A DNA stretch of 64,000 nucleotides from Stenotrophomonas geniculata ATCC 19374 = JCM 13324 (GCF_001431625.1 NZ_LLXT01000127.1:1-64000); one strand, 5' to 3'. Positions 42,526 through 52,443 are shown, numbered from the stretch's first letter. Notes: a model not told the origin generated them from the sequence alone. Numbers and translations are program-made.

Positions 42526-45474
42526 TCAGAAGCGTGCGGTGAAGTTCAATCGCGTGGTACGGCCCGGGCCGGGCATCAGGCTCATCGCCAGCGTGTCCAT
42601 GTAGTAGGTGTTGCGCAGGTTGCTGACCACCAGTTCCACTTCGGCCTTCGGGGTGAACTGCCAGCGCGCATAGAAGTCGTAGATCGCGGTGGGCAGGTAG
42701 ATGTTCTGCAACCCGGTCGAGCCGGTGGTATTCCAGGGCTTGTCCAGTTCGTGGGTGGGGCCGCTGTTGTAGGTGCGGCGGATGCCGGTATCCAGCCGCT
42801 TGCCGAACAGGCGGAAGCCCAGCGTGCTGTGGATCGAGTACTTCGGCGGATTCTGTGCGTTGACAAACGAGGTACCGAAGCCGCCATCCACGCAATCCGG
42901 CGTGCTGTCCAGCTTGCTCCACTTCGCATAGGGGTCTTCACGCAGGCGCTTGGCGGTGGCCGCGTCGCAGGTGCGCGCGCGCTGGTAGTAGCTGGCCGAC
43001 AGGTCCAGGTAGGCGATGCCGGCGTCATAGCCGGACTGCAGCTCGTAGCCGGATACCGTGTAGTTGTCCACGTTGTCGACATAGAACGCCCAGTTGCTGG
43101 AGTCGAAGCGACGGGTGATCGCGTTGTCGATATCGTTCTTGAACCAGGCCACCTTGAACGCCAGGCGGTCGCCATCGCGCCACAGGTCCTGCTTGAGCAG
43201 GCTGAAGCCGATGTCCCAGGAACGGTTCTTCTCCGGCTTCAGGTCGGCCACCGGTGCCGAGGTGCTGTTGCCCAGCGTCGATGCGAACAGACTGGGCATC
43301 TTCCAGCCCTGCGCGTACTTCACGTAGAAGAACATGTCCTGATCGAGGCTGAAGCGGGCCTCTGCGTACGGCGCGAAGCCGTGGCCGGAACGGCGGATCG
43401 CCGGCTTGTAGCCCCATGCGGTGGGAATCTGCTTGGTGTAGAAACCGTTGGCGCCGCGCGGGTCGGGAATGAAGCCATCGAAGTCGTAGCTCTGGCCCAG
43501 CGTGCTGCCGCCGTAGGGCGTAGCGCGCAGCGAGTCATACGTGTAGTTGCCCTGTGCATCCGGGTACCACTCCTTGTACCAGCCCGGCAGCAGCTGGCCC
43601 CCCTTGCTCAGGCGCGCGAAGGTATAGCGCAGGTCGCGCGATTCGCTGACGAAGGCCACGCGATTGCGGTCGCGGGTGCGGTAGTCGATGAAGCGGCCGC
43701 CTGCGGTCAGCGACAGCCAGTCCCACGGCTGCCATTGCAGCGAGGCGACAACGCTGGCTTCGCGCCGCGTGCCGGAGCGCAGGTAGCGGTTGTTGTTGTA
43801 GTCCACCGGCAGCACGGGCGAGTTCGGTGCGGTGTCCTCATGCTGGAACGCAGCGCCGTAGCGCAGCGTCCAGTCGCCCAGGCTGTTGCTGAAGCGGGTG
43901 GTGTTGCTGCTGTCCACGCCCCAGCGCCGGGTCTTCACGTCCGACTGCAGGCCCGGGCCATAGGTTTCCCCCAGCGTATCCGGCATCTGGTCGTTGGGCA
44001 CGTCCTTGAACAGCGGCGTGTTGGCGATGTTGCTGTTGAACATGCGGCTGGTGGCGGTGGTGAACCACAGCGTGCTGCTCAGGTCCAGCCACGGGTGTGC
44101 CTCGGGCCGGTAGCGGTGGCGCAGCGAGGTGGCGTTGAGCCGCATTTTCCCTGGCTCGAACTGGAACATGGTGTTGGCCTTGTCCACGTAGGTCACCCAT
44201 TCGTTGGACTCACCGACACGGCCGATCGCCGAGGGCATGATCTCGCCGAAGCTGGAGTTGAAGTAGCGGTGGCTCAGCTCAAGCCGCTGGTCGGGGTTGG
44301 GCGTCCAGGTGAATTTCAGCAGCGCCGATTCGTTGTCGGTGTGCGTGTTCAGCACTTCATCACCCGAGTGGTACATGTCCGAGACCGCCTGGCTGGACAT
44401 GCCGGTACCGCCGCTGGACAGGTGCTGGTCGTCGTAGCGGTGCGCGCCGTTGCTGCCGGCGAAGTAGTTGCCCTGGCGGCGACGCGCGTAAGCGGCCACC
44501 AGCTGCCAGTCCTCGCCGCGCTGGGCGAAGGCCACGCTGCCGTTCCAGTCGCGCGGGTCACGCAGGCTGTTGCGGTTGTCGCTGCCGCGCGCGATCTGCT
44601 TGAAGGTACGGGTGCGGTCGATGCTGTTGTCGGCCACGCCACCGCGCACGCGCAGTCCCCAGGCCTCGCCCTCGTCGAGGATGTCATCGATGTTCAGCGT
44701 CTCCATGTAGACCACGCCGCCGATCGCGCTGGCGGCGTTGGCGGCCAGGCTCGGCCCCTTCTCGATGCTGATCGCGCTGATCAGGTCCGGGTCGAGGTAG
44801 CTGCGCTGCTGCACACCGGCATAGCCGCGGTACACGTCGATGGCCTGCTGGCCGCCGTCGATGATCACCGGCACCCGGTTCTGGCCCTGCAGGCCGCGGA
44901 TGTTCACGTCCAGCGCACCACCATTGCGTACGTCTCCGGTGTGCACGCCGACTGCGCCGGCCAGCACATCGCCGATCGACTGGCCGCGGAAGCGTTCCAG
45001 CTGCTGGTGGTCCAGATGCACGCGCGAGCCGCTGTCGCGGTATACGGCATCGGCATCGACCAAGCCCCACGGCGAAGCACCTTCGCTGGCCTGGCCGGCT
45101 ACGCGCAGGGTGCCGATCTGGCGCACACCAGCATCGGTTGCGGGGGCGGCCTGCAGCACCACGCCGCTGGCATCACGCTGGAACGACAGGCCGGTGCCGG
45201 CCAGCAGCTGCGCCAGCGCGGCCTCGGTGTTGAGCGAGGCCTGCACGCCGCTGCTGTGGCGGCCGCGGGTCAGGCGCGCATCGGTGGCGATGGACAGGCC
45301 GGACTGCTGGCCGAACGTGGTCAAGGCCTGGTCGAGCGGTCCGGCCGGGATCTGCCAGCGAACGGCAGCGGCGGCATCCTGTGCGTGGGCGGCCGCCGGC
45401 AACAGGCACGGCGTGAGCAGGGCCAGGCACAGCGCGATGGCAAGCGGGCGAGGGGAAGGGCAGGGTCGTTTCAT
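42526..45474 (-). CDS. TonB-dependent receptor with N-terminal STN signalling domain
   Basis: 982 residues. A signal peptide (LCLALLTPCLLPAAAHAQ) precedes an STN domain (WQIPAGPLDQALTTFGQQSGLSI...LAQLLAGTGLSF), the part that talks to a FecR antisigma factor. The plug follows (SIGDVLAGAVGVHTGDV, LDVNIRGLQGQNRVPVIIDGGQQ, SIEKGPSLAANAASAIGGVVYME). The barrel ends RTTRLNFTARF. The plug resembles heme/hemophore-type receptors, but that is a weak guess. FecR and FecI lie directly upstream, and a Fur box controls the set. Confidence 0.92.
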   Translation of the reverse strand: MKRPCPSPRPLAIALCLALLTPCLLPAAAHAQDAAAAVRWQIPAGPLDQALTTFGQQSGLSIATDARLTRGRHSSGVQASLNTEAALAQLLAGTGLSFQRDASGVVLQAAPATDAGVRQIGTLRVAGQASEGASPWGLVDADAVYRDSGSRVHLDHQQLERFRGQSIGDVLAGAVGVHTGDVRNGGALDVNIRGLQGQNRVPVIIDGGQQAIDVYRGYAGVQQRSYLDPDLISAISIEKGPSLAANAASAIGGVVYMETLNIDDILDEGEAWGLRVRGGVADNSIDRTRTFKQIARGSDNRNSLRDPRDWNGSVAFAQRGEDWQLVAAYARRRQGNYFAGSNGAHRYDDQHLSSGGTGMSSQAVSDMYHSGDEVLNTHTDNESALLKFTWTPNPDQRLELSHRYFNSSFGEIMPSAIGRVGESNEWVTYVDKANTMFQFEPGKMRLNATSLRHRYRPEAHPWLDLSSTLWFTTATSRMFNSNIANTPLFKDVPNDQMPDTLGETYGPGLQSDVKTRRWGVDSSNTTRFSNSLGDWTLRYGAAFQHEDTAPNSPVLPVDYNNNRYLRSGTRREASVVASLQWQPWDWLSLTAGGRFIDYRTRDRNRVAFVSESRDLRYTFARLSKGGQLLPGWYKEWYPDAQGNYTYDSLRATPYGGSTLGQSYDFDGFIPDPRGANGFYTKQIPTAWGYKPAIRRSGHGFAPYAEARFSLDQDMFFYVKYAQGWKMPSLFASTLGNSTSAPVADLKPEKNRSWDIGFSLLKQDLWRDGDRLAFKVAWFKNDIDNAITRRFDSSNWAFYVDNVDNYTVSGYELQSGYDAGIAYLDLSASYYQRARTCDAATAKRLREDPYAKWSKLDSTPDCVDGGFGTSFVNAQNPPKYSIHSTLGFRLFGKRLDTGIRRTYNSGPTHELDKPWNTTGSTGLQNIYLPTAIYDFYARWQFTPKAEVELVVSNLRNTYYMDTLAMSLMPGPGRTTRLNFTARF

Positions 45475-45543
45475 GGGGGCGGCAACATCCGCAAGGGGTT
45501 CCCTTGTAGTGCCCGCCGAGCGCGCAGAAAGGGAACCGCGATT

Positions 45544-46488
45544 TCAACGCGGACGCACAACGGTCCACCACGGCCAACGCTGCTCGATGCGGATCGGCAG
45601 GGCGCGCGCCAGCAGTTTCAGGGCCTGCAGGCTGTCCAGGCGCGGCAATACCGCGGTGACATTCAATGCGGACAGTGCCGGATCACAGCCCAGATAGCCC
45701 TGATGGTGACGGGCCAGTTCGTCGATCACCCGGATCAACGGCGTGTCCTGCACCTGCAGGCGTCCGTCCTGCCAGTCGCCGCGCAGAGGATCGGCAGCGA
45801 TCGTTGTGAGTCCCCCCATCGGTCCGATCTGCAGCGCACTTCCCGCAGGAACATCCAGCGCCGCACCGAACATCGGCAGGCACCGCACCACACCCTCGAA
45901 CACGTCCACCCGGCCGTCCTGCGCTTCGCGGCCGACCGCGAAGCGGGTGCCGATCGGCCGCAGGCGCGCCCCGGGCACATGCACGGTCAGGGGCAGGCCG
46001 ACGAATGCAGGGTGGTGGCCGGTCTGCAGCAGCAGTTCGCCGCGCAGCAGATGCAGGGCGCGGTGGCCGTTGCCGATGTCGACGGTCACTTCGCTGCCGG
46101 CGTTGAGCCACAACTGGCTGCCATCGGCCAACGTCCAGTGACCGGTACGCCCGGCAGCGGTGCGGTGCGTCTGCAGGCGGCGCTGCGCCTGAAGCCCATG
46201 CAGGCCGAGCAGGGAGACCGCGCCGATGCCGAGGGCGCCACCGATGCCGCGCAGCGCCCGCCGCCGGCGAAGGCGCGCAGCATCAAGTGCCGTTGCGGCT
46301 GCCGGAGCCGACAGCGGGGCGAACGATTGCCAGACCGCCTCGACCCGTCGCCAGGCGTCGGCGTGACCCGCATCGGCCTGCAGCCAGGCGTGCCAGCGTT
46401 GCTGGTCGCCGTCGCTCCAGCCCTGTTGGCGCAGCGCGAACCATTCGGCAGCCTGTTCCAACGCAGGGCCGGCCAATGCCGCGCTCAT
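45544..46488 (-). CDS. FecR-like anti-sigma/signal transducer
   Basis: 314 residues. A cytoplasmic N-terminal FecR domain (AAEWFALRQQGWSDGDQQRWHAWLQADAGHADAWRRVEAVW) is followed by a Tat-like/hydrophobic segment (RRRRALRGIGGALGIGAVSLLGL) and the FecR periplasmic domain (GHWTLADGSQLWLNAGSEVTVDI...VHVPGARLRPIGTRFAVGRE...VDVFEGVVRC). The start overlaps the sigma-factor stop (ATGA). It should receive the STN signal from the receptor and control FecI. Confidence 0.92.
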   Translation of the reverse strand: MSAALAGPALEQAAEWFALRQQGWSDGDQQRWHAWLQADAGHADAWRRVEAVWQSFAPLSAPAAATALDAARLRRRRALRGIGGALGIGAVSLLGLHGLQAQRRLQTHRTAAGRTGHWTLADGSQLWLNAGSEVTVDIGNGHRALHLLRGELLLQTGHHPAFVGLPLTVHVPGARLRPIGTRFAVGREAQDGRVDVFEGVVRCLPMFGAALDVPAGSALQIGPMGGLTTIAADPLRGDWQDGRLQVQDTPLIRVIDELARHHQGYLGCDPALSALNVTAVLPRLDSLQALKLLARALPIRIEQRWPWWTVVRPR

Positions 46489-47009
46489 GCCGCCGCGTCG
46501 CCGGACAGGCGCAGGCAATGCAGCATCGCCTGCGCCATGTACTTCTTGACCATGCGCTCGGACACGCCCAGCTGCACGCCGATCTCTGCATAGCCCAGGC
46601 CGGACAGCCGCGCCAGCAGGAACGCGCGCCGTGGCCGCTCGGCGAGGCCGGACAGCATGTCGGCGATGGCATGCAGCAACTGCAATGCCTGGGTGCGCTC
46701 CTCTGCCGAGGGATGCACCGGCTCCGGTTGGGCGGCCAGCGCGGTCAGGTAGGCGCGTTCCAGGTCCGCGCGCTGCCAGTGGTTGACCAGCAGGGCGTGC
46801 GCGATGGTGCTGAGATAGGCGCGCGGCAAGCGCAGTTCTGATGGATCGACACGACGGCTGAGCAGGCGCAGGAAGGTGTCCTGGGTCAGGTCGGCGGCGC
46901 AGTCGGCGTTGTGCGTGCGGCGGCGCAACCAGCCGAGCAGCCAGCCATGGTGTTCGCGGTAGAACCCCGCCAGCGCAGTGCTGGAGGCGGCGGGCACGGC
47001 CATCGGCAT
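46485..47009 (-). CDS. FecI-like ECF sigma factor
   Basis: 174 residues. Sigma region 2 is FYREHHGWLLGWLRRRTHNADCAADLTQDTFLRLL and region 4 is LSGLAERPRRAFLLARLSGLGYAEIGVQLGVSERMVKKYMAQAM. This is the iron-starvation ECF group. It heads the sigma/FecR/receptor cassette, 8 nt after the Fur box region. Its target promoter is likely ahead of the receptor. Confidence 0.93.
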   Translation of the reverse strand: MPMAVPAASSTALAGFYREHHGWLLGWLRRRTHNADCAADLTQDTFLRLLSRRVDPSELRLPRAYLSTIAHALLVNHWQRADLERAYLTALAAQPEPVHPSAEERTQALQLLHAIADMLSGLAERPRRAFLLARLSGLGYAEIGVQLGVSERMVKKYMAQAMLHCLRLSGDAAA

Positions 47010-47017
47010 TGATCATT

Positions 47018-47036
47018 AATGAGAATGATTCCCATT
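47018..47036 (-). promoter_or_regulatory. Fur box upstream of the FecI-like sigma gene
   Basis: AATGAGAATGATTCCCATT. The 7-1-7 core TGAGAAT-G-ATTCCCA matches TGATAAT-N-ATTATCA at 11 of 14 positions. It lies directly before the sigma start, so iron-loaded Fur would shut off the cassette. Confidence 0.75.
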
Positions 47037-47153
47037 ATAGAATGATCGAGCGGCGCGCGACAAACGTTGCGCGGGGCGCAGCGGGGGAGGTCGCCGGATT
47101 TGCGATGCCCGACGTGCTCGCCGACACTGCGGTTTTCCACAGGGAGTGCCCGC

Positions 47154-47534
47154 ATGTTCAGCCACATCACCGTTGGAACGAACGACATGGACGCCGCGCA
47201 TCGCTTCTACGATGCACTGTTCGGTGCGTTGGGCGCACGTCCGGGCGTCTTCGATGACAAGGGCCGTCTGGTGTATTTCAAGGATGGCCGTATGTTCATC
47301 GTCACCGCGCCGATCGACGGTCAGCCGGCATGCCACGCCAACGGCGGCACCATCGGCTTCACCCTCGACAGTGCTGAGGCCGTGCGTGGCTGGCAGGACG
47401 CCGGCGTGGCCCATGGCGGCACCGCCATCGAAGACCCGGCCGGCATCCGCAGCATGGCCGGGCGCCAGCTGTTCCTGGCCTATCTGCGCGACCCGGATGG
47501 CAACAAGCTGTGCGCGGTGCATGTGATGTCGTAA
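47154..47534 (+). CDS. VOC-family (glyoxalase-like) protein
   Basis: 126 residues with one vicinal-oxygen-chelate domain. A metal-type His is in MFSHITVGTNDMDAAHRFYDALFGALG and a Glu/Asp pattern near the end is AYLRDPDGNKLCAVHV. Such single-domain proteins act as lyases or resistance-type binding proteins; the function of this one is unknown. It is divergent from the FecI-like sigma gene and could share its Fur-controlled spacer. Confidence 0.87.
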   Translation: MFSHITVGTNDMDAAHRFYDALFGALGARPGVFDDKGRLVYFKDGRMFIVTAPIDGQPACHANGGTIGFTLDSAEAVRGWQDAGVAHGGTAIEDPAGIRSMAGRQLFLAYLRDPDGNKLCAVHVMS

Positions 47535-47727
47535 TTGGACAGTACGCGCGTGGCCGCGTCGCAGGCAGTGCGCGCGGCTGTGCTCGCAGGCGTCTGCCAG
47601 CGCGCGCGTGATAACACGTAATGGTGGATCGGGCCTGTGACCGCTGGCCACAACTTCATGCTCTGTCCACTGCGGTTCAGCCACAATCGGTCGGCTAACC
47701 CTTTGATCTACCGGAGAACGCCGCCCC

Positions 47728-49707
47728 ATGGATGTACTGGAGCCGCAACAATCCCCGGTGCGCACCCTTCGGCCTGTGTTCGCCTTCGCGGCGATCGTTG
47801 TCGTGGCGTTCGCGCTGTTCGTCAGCCTGTTCCCGCTGGGCGCAGGCCGCCTGCTGCTGAAGGCGCAGGACTGGGCCGCACTCAACGTCGGCTGGTACTA
47901 CCTGCTGGCCATGACCCTGTACCTGGTGTTCGTGGTCGGCGTTGCGCTGTCCAAGTACGGTGGCATCAAGCTCGGTGCCGACCATGACGAACCGGAGTTC
48001 AGTTACCTCTCCTGGGCCGGCATGCTGTTCGCTGCAGGCATCAGCATCACCCTGTTCTTCTTCTGCGTTTCCGAGCCGCTGACCCACTACCTGCAGCCGC
48101 CGCAGGGCGATCCGGCGGCGGGCGAGGCCGGCGCGCGCCAGGCCATGCAGCTGCTGTTCCTGCATTGGGGACTGCATGGCTGGGGTGTGTTCGCGCTGGC
48201 GGCGATGGCGATGGCCTACTTCGCCTACCGCCACAACCTGCCGCTGGCACTGCGCTCGGCGCTGTACCCGCTGATCGGCAAGCGCATCAACGGCCCGATC
48301 GGTTACACCGTGGACGCGCTGGGCATCGTCGCCACCGTGTTCGGCATCGGCGCCGACATGGGCTTCGGCGTGCTGCACCTCAATGCCGGGCTGGCGCACC
48401 TGTTCAACATCCCGCATTCCAACCTGGTGCAGATCATGCTGGTGGTGGCGATGATGGGTGCGGCAGTGGCCGTGGCCGTCTCCGGCGTGGAGAAGGGCGT
48501 GCGCTGGATGGCCAACATCAACATGCTGCTGGCGATCGCGCTGGTGCTGTTCATGCTGTTTGCCGGGCCGACGCAGTACCTGTTCAGCACCTTGATGCAG
48601 AACCTGGGCGACTACCTCGGCAGCGTGGTCGGCAAGAGTTTCGATGTGTATGCCTACGGCGGCCGACCGGAATGGCTGGGCGGCTGGACGGTGTTCTACT
48701 GGGCCTGGTGGATCGGCTGGGCACCCTTTGTCGGGCTGTTCATCGCGCGCATCTCGCGCGGCCGCACCATCCGCGAATTCGTGTTCGGCGTGCTGCTGAT
48801 TCCGCTGGGCTTCACCCTGGCCTGGCTGTCGATCTTCGGCAACAGCGCGCTGGACCAGGTGCTGCACCACGGCCAGCAACAGTTGGCGCAGCTGGCGGTG
48901 GATGATCCACCGACCGTGCTGTATGCGCTGCTGGACGGCTACCCCTGGAGCCGCGCGGTGATCACGGTGACAGTGCTGGTCAGCTTCATCTTCTTCGTGA
49001 CCTCGGCCGACTCGGGGGCGGTGGTGTTGTCCACGCTGTCCTCGCATGGCGGCGCACCCGAGGATGATGGTCCGCGTTGGCTGCGGGTGTTCTGGGGCAC
49101 GGTGATCGCGGTGCTGACCGCGGGCCTGTTGCTGGCCGGCAGTATCGACGCACTGAAATCGGCGGTGGTGCTGGCGTCGTTGCCGTTCTCGGCGATCCTG
49201 TTGTTGATGATGTGGGGGCTGACCCGCGCCTTCAGTGACGAATCGCACCGCAAGCGCGCGCTGCAGTACCGGCCATCGCCGCTGATCGGCGACGATCGCC
49301 ACCACCAGGGCTGGCGCCAGCGCCTGAGCCAGGCGATGCATTTCCCGGTGCGCGACCAGGTCTACCGCTTCATGGATGACACGGTGAAGCCGGCGATGGA
49401 AGCGGTGGCCGAGCAGCTGCGCGGGCAGGGCTGGGACGTGGCCACGCGCTTCGAGGCGGGCGACATGGAGTTGACGGTCAACCATGGCGAGCAGCAGGAC
49501 TTCCTGTACCGGGTGATCCTGAGCGGTTACCTGACCCCGTCGTTCGCCGCACAGCAGCTGCGCAACCAGCGCTACTACCGCGCCGAGGTGCACCTGTTCG
49601 AAGGCAGCCAGGACTACGACCTGGTGGGCTACAGCCGCAAGCAGATCATCAACGACATCATCAGCCAGTACGAACGGCACCTGCAGTTCCTGCACCTGAG
49701 CCGGTGA
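47728..49707 (+). CDS. betT: BCCT-family choline/betaine transporter (BetT-like)
   Basis: 659 residues with 12 membrane helices. BCCT signatures are GADMGFGVLHLNAGL (sodium/substrate region of the BCCT family) and TVFYWAWWIGWAPFVGLFIARISRGRT. A long cytoplasmic C-terminal domain of about 140 residues follows (FRMDDTVKPAMEAVAEQLR-type, QYERHLQFLHLSR), as in BetT-type choline transporters with osmosensing tails. No bet oxidation genes are next to it. Choline or glycine betaine import during osmotic stress is likely. Confidence 0.9.
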   Translation: MDVLEPQQSPVRTLRPVFAFAAIVVVAFALFVSLFPLGAGRLLLKAQDWAALNVGWYYLLAMTLYLVFVVGVALSKYGGIKLGADHDEPEFSYLSWAGMLFAAGISITLFFFCVSEPLTHYLQPPQGDPAAGEAGARQAMQLLFLHWGLHGWGVFALAAMAMAYFAYRHNLPLALRSALYPLIGKRINGPIGYTVDALGIVATVFGIGADMGFGVLHLNAGLAHLFNIPHSNLVQIMLVVAMMGAAVAVAVSGVEKGVRWMANINMLLAIALVLFMLFAGPTQYLFSTLMQNLGDYLGSVVGKSFDVYAYGGRPEWLGGWTVFYWAWWIGWAPFVGLFIARISRGRTIREFVFGVLLIPLGFTLAWLSIFGNSALDQVLHHGQQQLAQLAVDDPPTVLYALLDGYPWSRAVITVTVLVSFIFFVTSADSGAVVLSTLSSHGGAPEDDGPRWLRVFWGTVIAVLTAGLLLAGSIDALKSAVVLASLPFSAILLLMMWGLTRAFSDESHRKRALQYRPSPLIGDDRHHQGWRQRLSQAMHFPVRDQVYRFMDDTVKPAMEAVAEQLRGQGWDVATRFEAGDMELTVNHGEQQDFLYRVILSGYLTPSFAAQQLRNQRYYRAEVHLFEGSQDYDLVGYSRKQIINDIISQYERHLQFLHLSR

Positions 49708-49710
49708 TGC

Positions 49711-49807
49711 GGTGGGTGCGGACCGTTGGTCCGCACCCCCCTGTAGAGCCGAGCCCGCGCTCGGCTCCTCGGTGTCGGAAGAGCAGCCGAGCATGGCTCG
49801 GCTCTAC
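49711..49807. repeat. composite REP cassette A
   Basis: Three palindromes in 97 nt: GGTGCGGACCGTTGGTCCGCACC (within 49711-49740), GTAGAGCCGAGCCCGCGCTC (from 49743), and AGCCGAGCATGGCTCGGCTC ending in TAC at 49807. The same order and spacing recur at 52559-52657, so the two cassettes bracket the receptor gene 49816-52443. Confidence 0.82.
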
Positions 49808-49815
49808 AGTGGCAA

Positions 49816-52443
49816 TCAGAACCTGTAACGAGCGCCCAGCGAGACGAACTGTCCGCGCAGGTTGTACTGGCTGATGTCGAAACCGTTGGAGCCACCGGCG
49901 GGGTCGAACGGCGGGTCCTTGTCGGTCAGGTTCAGCACCGACAGCGACAGCGTGGTGTTGGGAATACCTTCGTACGCTACGTACAGGTCCAACTGGTGAT
50001 ACGGCTTGATGCGGTCGCGCAGGCCCGGGTTGCTGGTTGCCGTCGCCACACGCTGGTCGTAGCCACTCACGTACTGGAGGCTCAGCGTACTGCTCCAGTC
50101 GCCCACCGCCCAGTTCAACGAGGTGGTGCCGCGGGTACGCGGCAGCGCGCCGTGGCGGTTGTTGCCGGCGCCGTCATACGGTGCCTGCCCAGCCACCAGC
50201 GGCTGCTTGAAGCTGAGCAGGTGGGTCCAGCTGCCGGCCACGGTGAAGGTGCCCCAGCCCACGGTGCGGAAGGTGCGGTTGGCGTCCAGGTCCAGGCCCG
50301 AGGTGGTCAGTTCGCCCTGGTTGGCGTACTGGTTGGTGATGAACTGGATGCGTCCCTGCGCATCACGTTGCACGCGACCGGGGAACAGCGTCGGGTTGTC
50401 GACGATGAACTGCGCGCTGTCCGGCTTGACCAGGTTGTCCTGCTCGATGCGGTACCAGTCCAGGCCGATGCTGGTATCACCATCCGGCGACCACACTGCA
50501 CCCACGTTGAAGTTGCGCGAGCGCTCCGCCTTCAGATCCGGGTTGCCGGTGCGGATGTTGGTCACGCCACGGCTGCCGCCCGGTTGCAGCGGATCCAGCG
50601 GATCGATCACCGAGCCGTAGCTGACGGTCTGGCCCGGCGCGATCTCCGGCAGCGAGGGTGCCCGGAAGCCGCGCGAGAACGAGCCGCGCAGCAGCAGGCT
50701 GTCCAGCGGCTGCCAGCGCAGCGCCACCTTCGGCGAGAACGCCTTGCCGAAGTCATCGTAGTGATCGCCGCGGCCGGCCACCTGCAGCTCCAACGTGCGG
50801 TGCAGCGGCACGCTCAGTTCGGCATAGGCGGCGCTGACCTGGCGCTCGCCATTGACCACGTTGATGGCCGGGCGCAGTTCGGTGCCCGACAGCACCTGCG
50901 CACTGGTGCGCGCGTCCAGCGATTCCTTGCGGAACTCCGCACCCCAGGCAAAGCCGACCGTACCGGCGGGCATCTCCCACAGCGAGGTGGAGGCCTTCAC
51001 GTTCAACGCGTGCAGCTTGTACCAGCCCGGACGCTTGGTCTGCAGGCGCAGTGCATCCAGCGCGCCCGGCGTGCTGGACGGGTTGAGGAAGTTGTAGCTG
51101 CCCTCGCGCAGGATCTGCTCGAACGCATAGCGATCGACGAAGTTGTCGACGTACTCGCGCTGTGCACTCTGCGAGGTCAGTGCCGCCACTTCCCAGTCCC
51201 AGCGTTCGCCGCTGCCGCGCACGCCCGCCAGGGCACGGTAGAACACCTGCGTGTTGTCCTTCAGGCGCGGGCCGAGATCGAAGAAGGTGTACTCGAACGG
51301 CAGTGGCGTGCTGCCCGGGTTGTTGGGATGGCCGACCGGCAGCACCGCCGGCACGTCGATGAGCGTGCCGGTAGCCGGGTTGTAGGCACGCAGGCCGGGG
51401 CCAACGGTCAGCGGCGCACTGAAGATCTGGTCGGCCTTGTTGTGGCTGTACAGCACGTCGGCGAACGCTTCGACACTGTCATTGAAGCGGTAGGTCGCAC
51501 TCAACGACGCCTGCAGGCGCTCGGCGCCGGGCTGCAGGGTCTTGAACGGCTGCGCGTTGAAGGCGCAGGCCTGGCCGGGCAGGGTGCTGCCGAAATCGCT
51601 GTAGGGACGCAGCTGACTGCCATCCGGGCAGTTGGCGAACGGTTGCGGCGCGCGCGGGTTGGACAGCCAATTGCCACCGGCGGTGGACCAGCCGGCCAGG
51701 CGTCCGCCGGGCTTGTCGCGGAAATCGCCGCTGCGGGTATAGGCGCGCTGGTCGGCGTCGAGGCGATCACGCTTGAGCAGGTCCAGCCCGAACAGCACGT
51801 TCCAGCCCTGCTGCTCCAGGTCGCCGAAGCCGGCCAGCAGGTTGGCCTTGCGTTCGTCCAGGCCGCCCTGGGTGGCGGTACCGAAGCCGCCGCCCACTTC
51901 CACGCCCTGGAAGTTCTTGCGCAGGATGATGTTGATGACACCGGCGATGGCGTCGGAGCCATACACCGCCGAGGCGCCGTCCTTCAGCACTTCGATGCGT
52001 TCCACCGCGCTGATCGGCAGCGCGTTGAGGTCGACGAAGGTGTCCTGGGTATTGAGCGCGAAGCCGAAGTTGGACACGCGGTAGCCGTTGACCAGCACCA
52101 GTGTGTTCTTCGGCGACAGGCCACGCAGGCCGATCGAGGCCGAGCCGGCGGCGAAGCTGCCGGTGTACTGCTCGTCGAAGCTGTTGCCGGCATTGGCCGA
52201 CAGGTTGCGCAGCACGTCGGTGAGGGTGGAGCGGCCGGTCTGCTCGATCTGTTCGCGGCTGACGATCTGCACCGGGTTGGGCCCGGCGGTATCGCTGCGC
52301 TTGATGTTGGAACCGGTCACCAGCACGGTGCCGAGGGTGGTGCTGTCCTTGCCGGTGTCGGCGGATTCAGCGGCGCCGGCAGCGCCGGCGGTGAGGCCCA
52401 GCGCAATGGCGCCAGCAAGCAGGTTCAGGGTGGTGCGGTACAT
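49816..52443 (-). CDS. TonB-dependent receptor (large Xanthomonadaceae type)
   Basis: 875 residues from 52443, with a signal peptide (LLAGAIALGLTAGAAGAA). The TonB box region is TLGTVLVTGSNIKRSDT. The plug has STLTDVLRNLSANAGNSF, ASIGLRGLSPKNTLVLVNGYR and VERIEVLKDGASAVYGSDAIAGVINII; the barrel ends GQFVSLGARYRF. This resembles the receptors used by Xanthomonadaceae for carbohydrates and peptides, more than siderophore receptors. No transporter or regulator adjoins it, so the cargo is unknown. A longer start at 52497 is possible but would spoil the signal peptide. Confidence 0.93.
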   Translation of the reverse strand: MYRTTLNLLAGAIALGLTAGAAGAAESADTGKDSTTLGTVLVTGSNIKRSDTAGPNPVQIVSREQIEQTGRSTLTDVLRNLSANAGNSFDEQYTGSFAAGSASIGLRGLSPKNTLVLVNGYRVSNFGFALNTQDTFVDLNALPISAVERIEVLKDGASAVYGSDAIAGVINIILRKNFQGVEVGGGFGTATQGGLDERKANLLAGFGDLEQQGWNVLFGLDLLKRDRLDADQRAYTRSGDFRDKPGGRLAGWSTAGGNWLSNPRAPQPFANCPDGSQLRPYSDFGSTLPGQACAFNAQPFKTLQPGAERLQASLSATYRFNDSVEAFADVLYSHNKADQIFSAPLTVGPGLRAYNPATGTLIDVPAVLPVGHPNNPGSTPLPFEYTFFDLGPRLKDNTQVFYRALAGVRGSGERWDWEVAALTSQSAQREYVDNFVDRYAFEQILREGSYNFLNPSSTPGALDALRLQTKRPGWYKLHALNVKASTSLWEMPAGTVGFAWGAEFRKESLDARTSAQVLSGTELRPAINVVNGERQVSAAYAELSVPLHRTLELQVAGRGDHYDDFGKAFSPKVALRWQPLDSLLLRGSFSRGFRAPSLPEIAPGQTVSYGSVIDPLDPLQPGGSRGVTNIRTGNPDLKAERSRNFNVGAVWSPDGDTSIGLDWYRIEQDNLVKPDSAQFIVDNPTLFPGRVQRDAQGRIQFITNQYANQGELTTSGLDLDANRTFRTVGWGTFTVAGSWTHLLSFKQPLVAGQAPYDGAGNNRHGALPRTRGTTSLNWAVGDWSSTLSLQYVSGYDQRVATATSNPGLRDRIKPYHQLDLYVAYEGIPNTTLSLSVLNLTDKDPPFDPAGGSNGFDISQYNLRGQFVSLGARYRF

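Noticed and set aside
42751-46593. A 1,280-codon open frame opposite the STN receptor and FecR genes
   Set aside because: It spans two clear minus-strand genes and has no recognisable protein features.
47695-49794. A 699-codon open frame opposite the BCCT transporter
   Set aside because: Rich in His/Gln/Arg with no membrane or domain pattern; the plus-strand transporter is clear.
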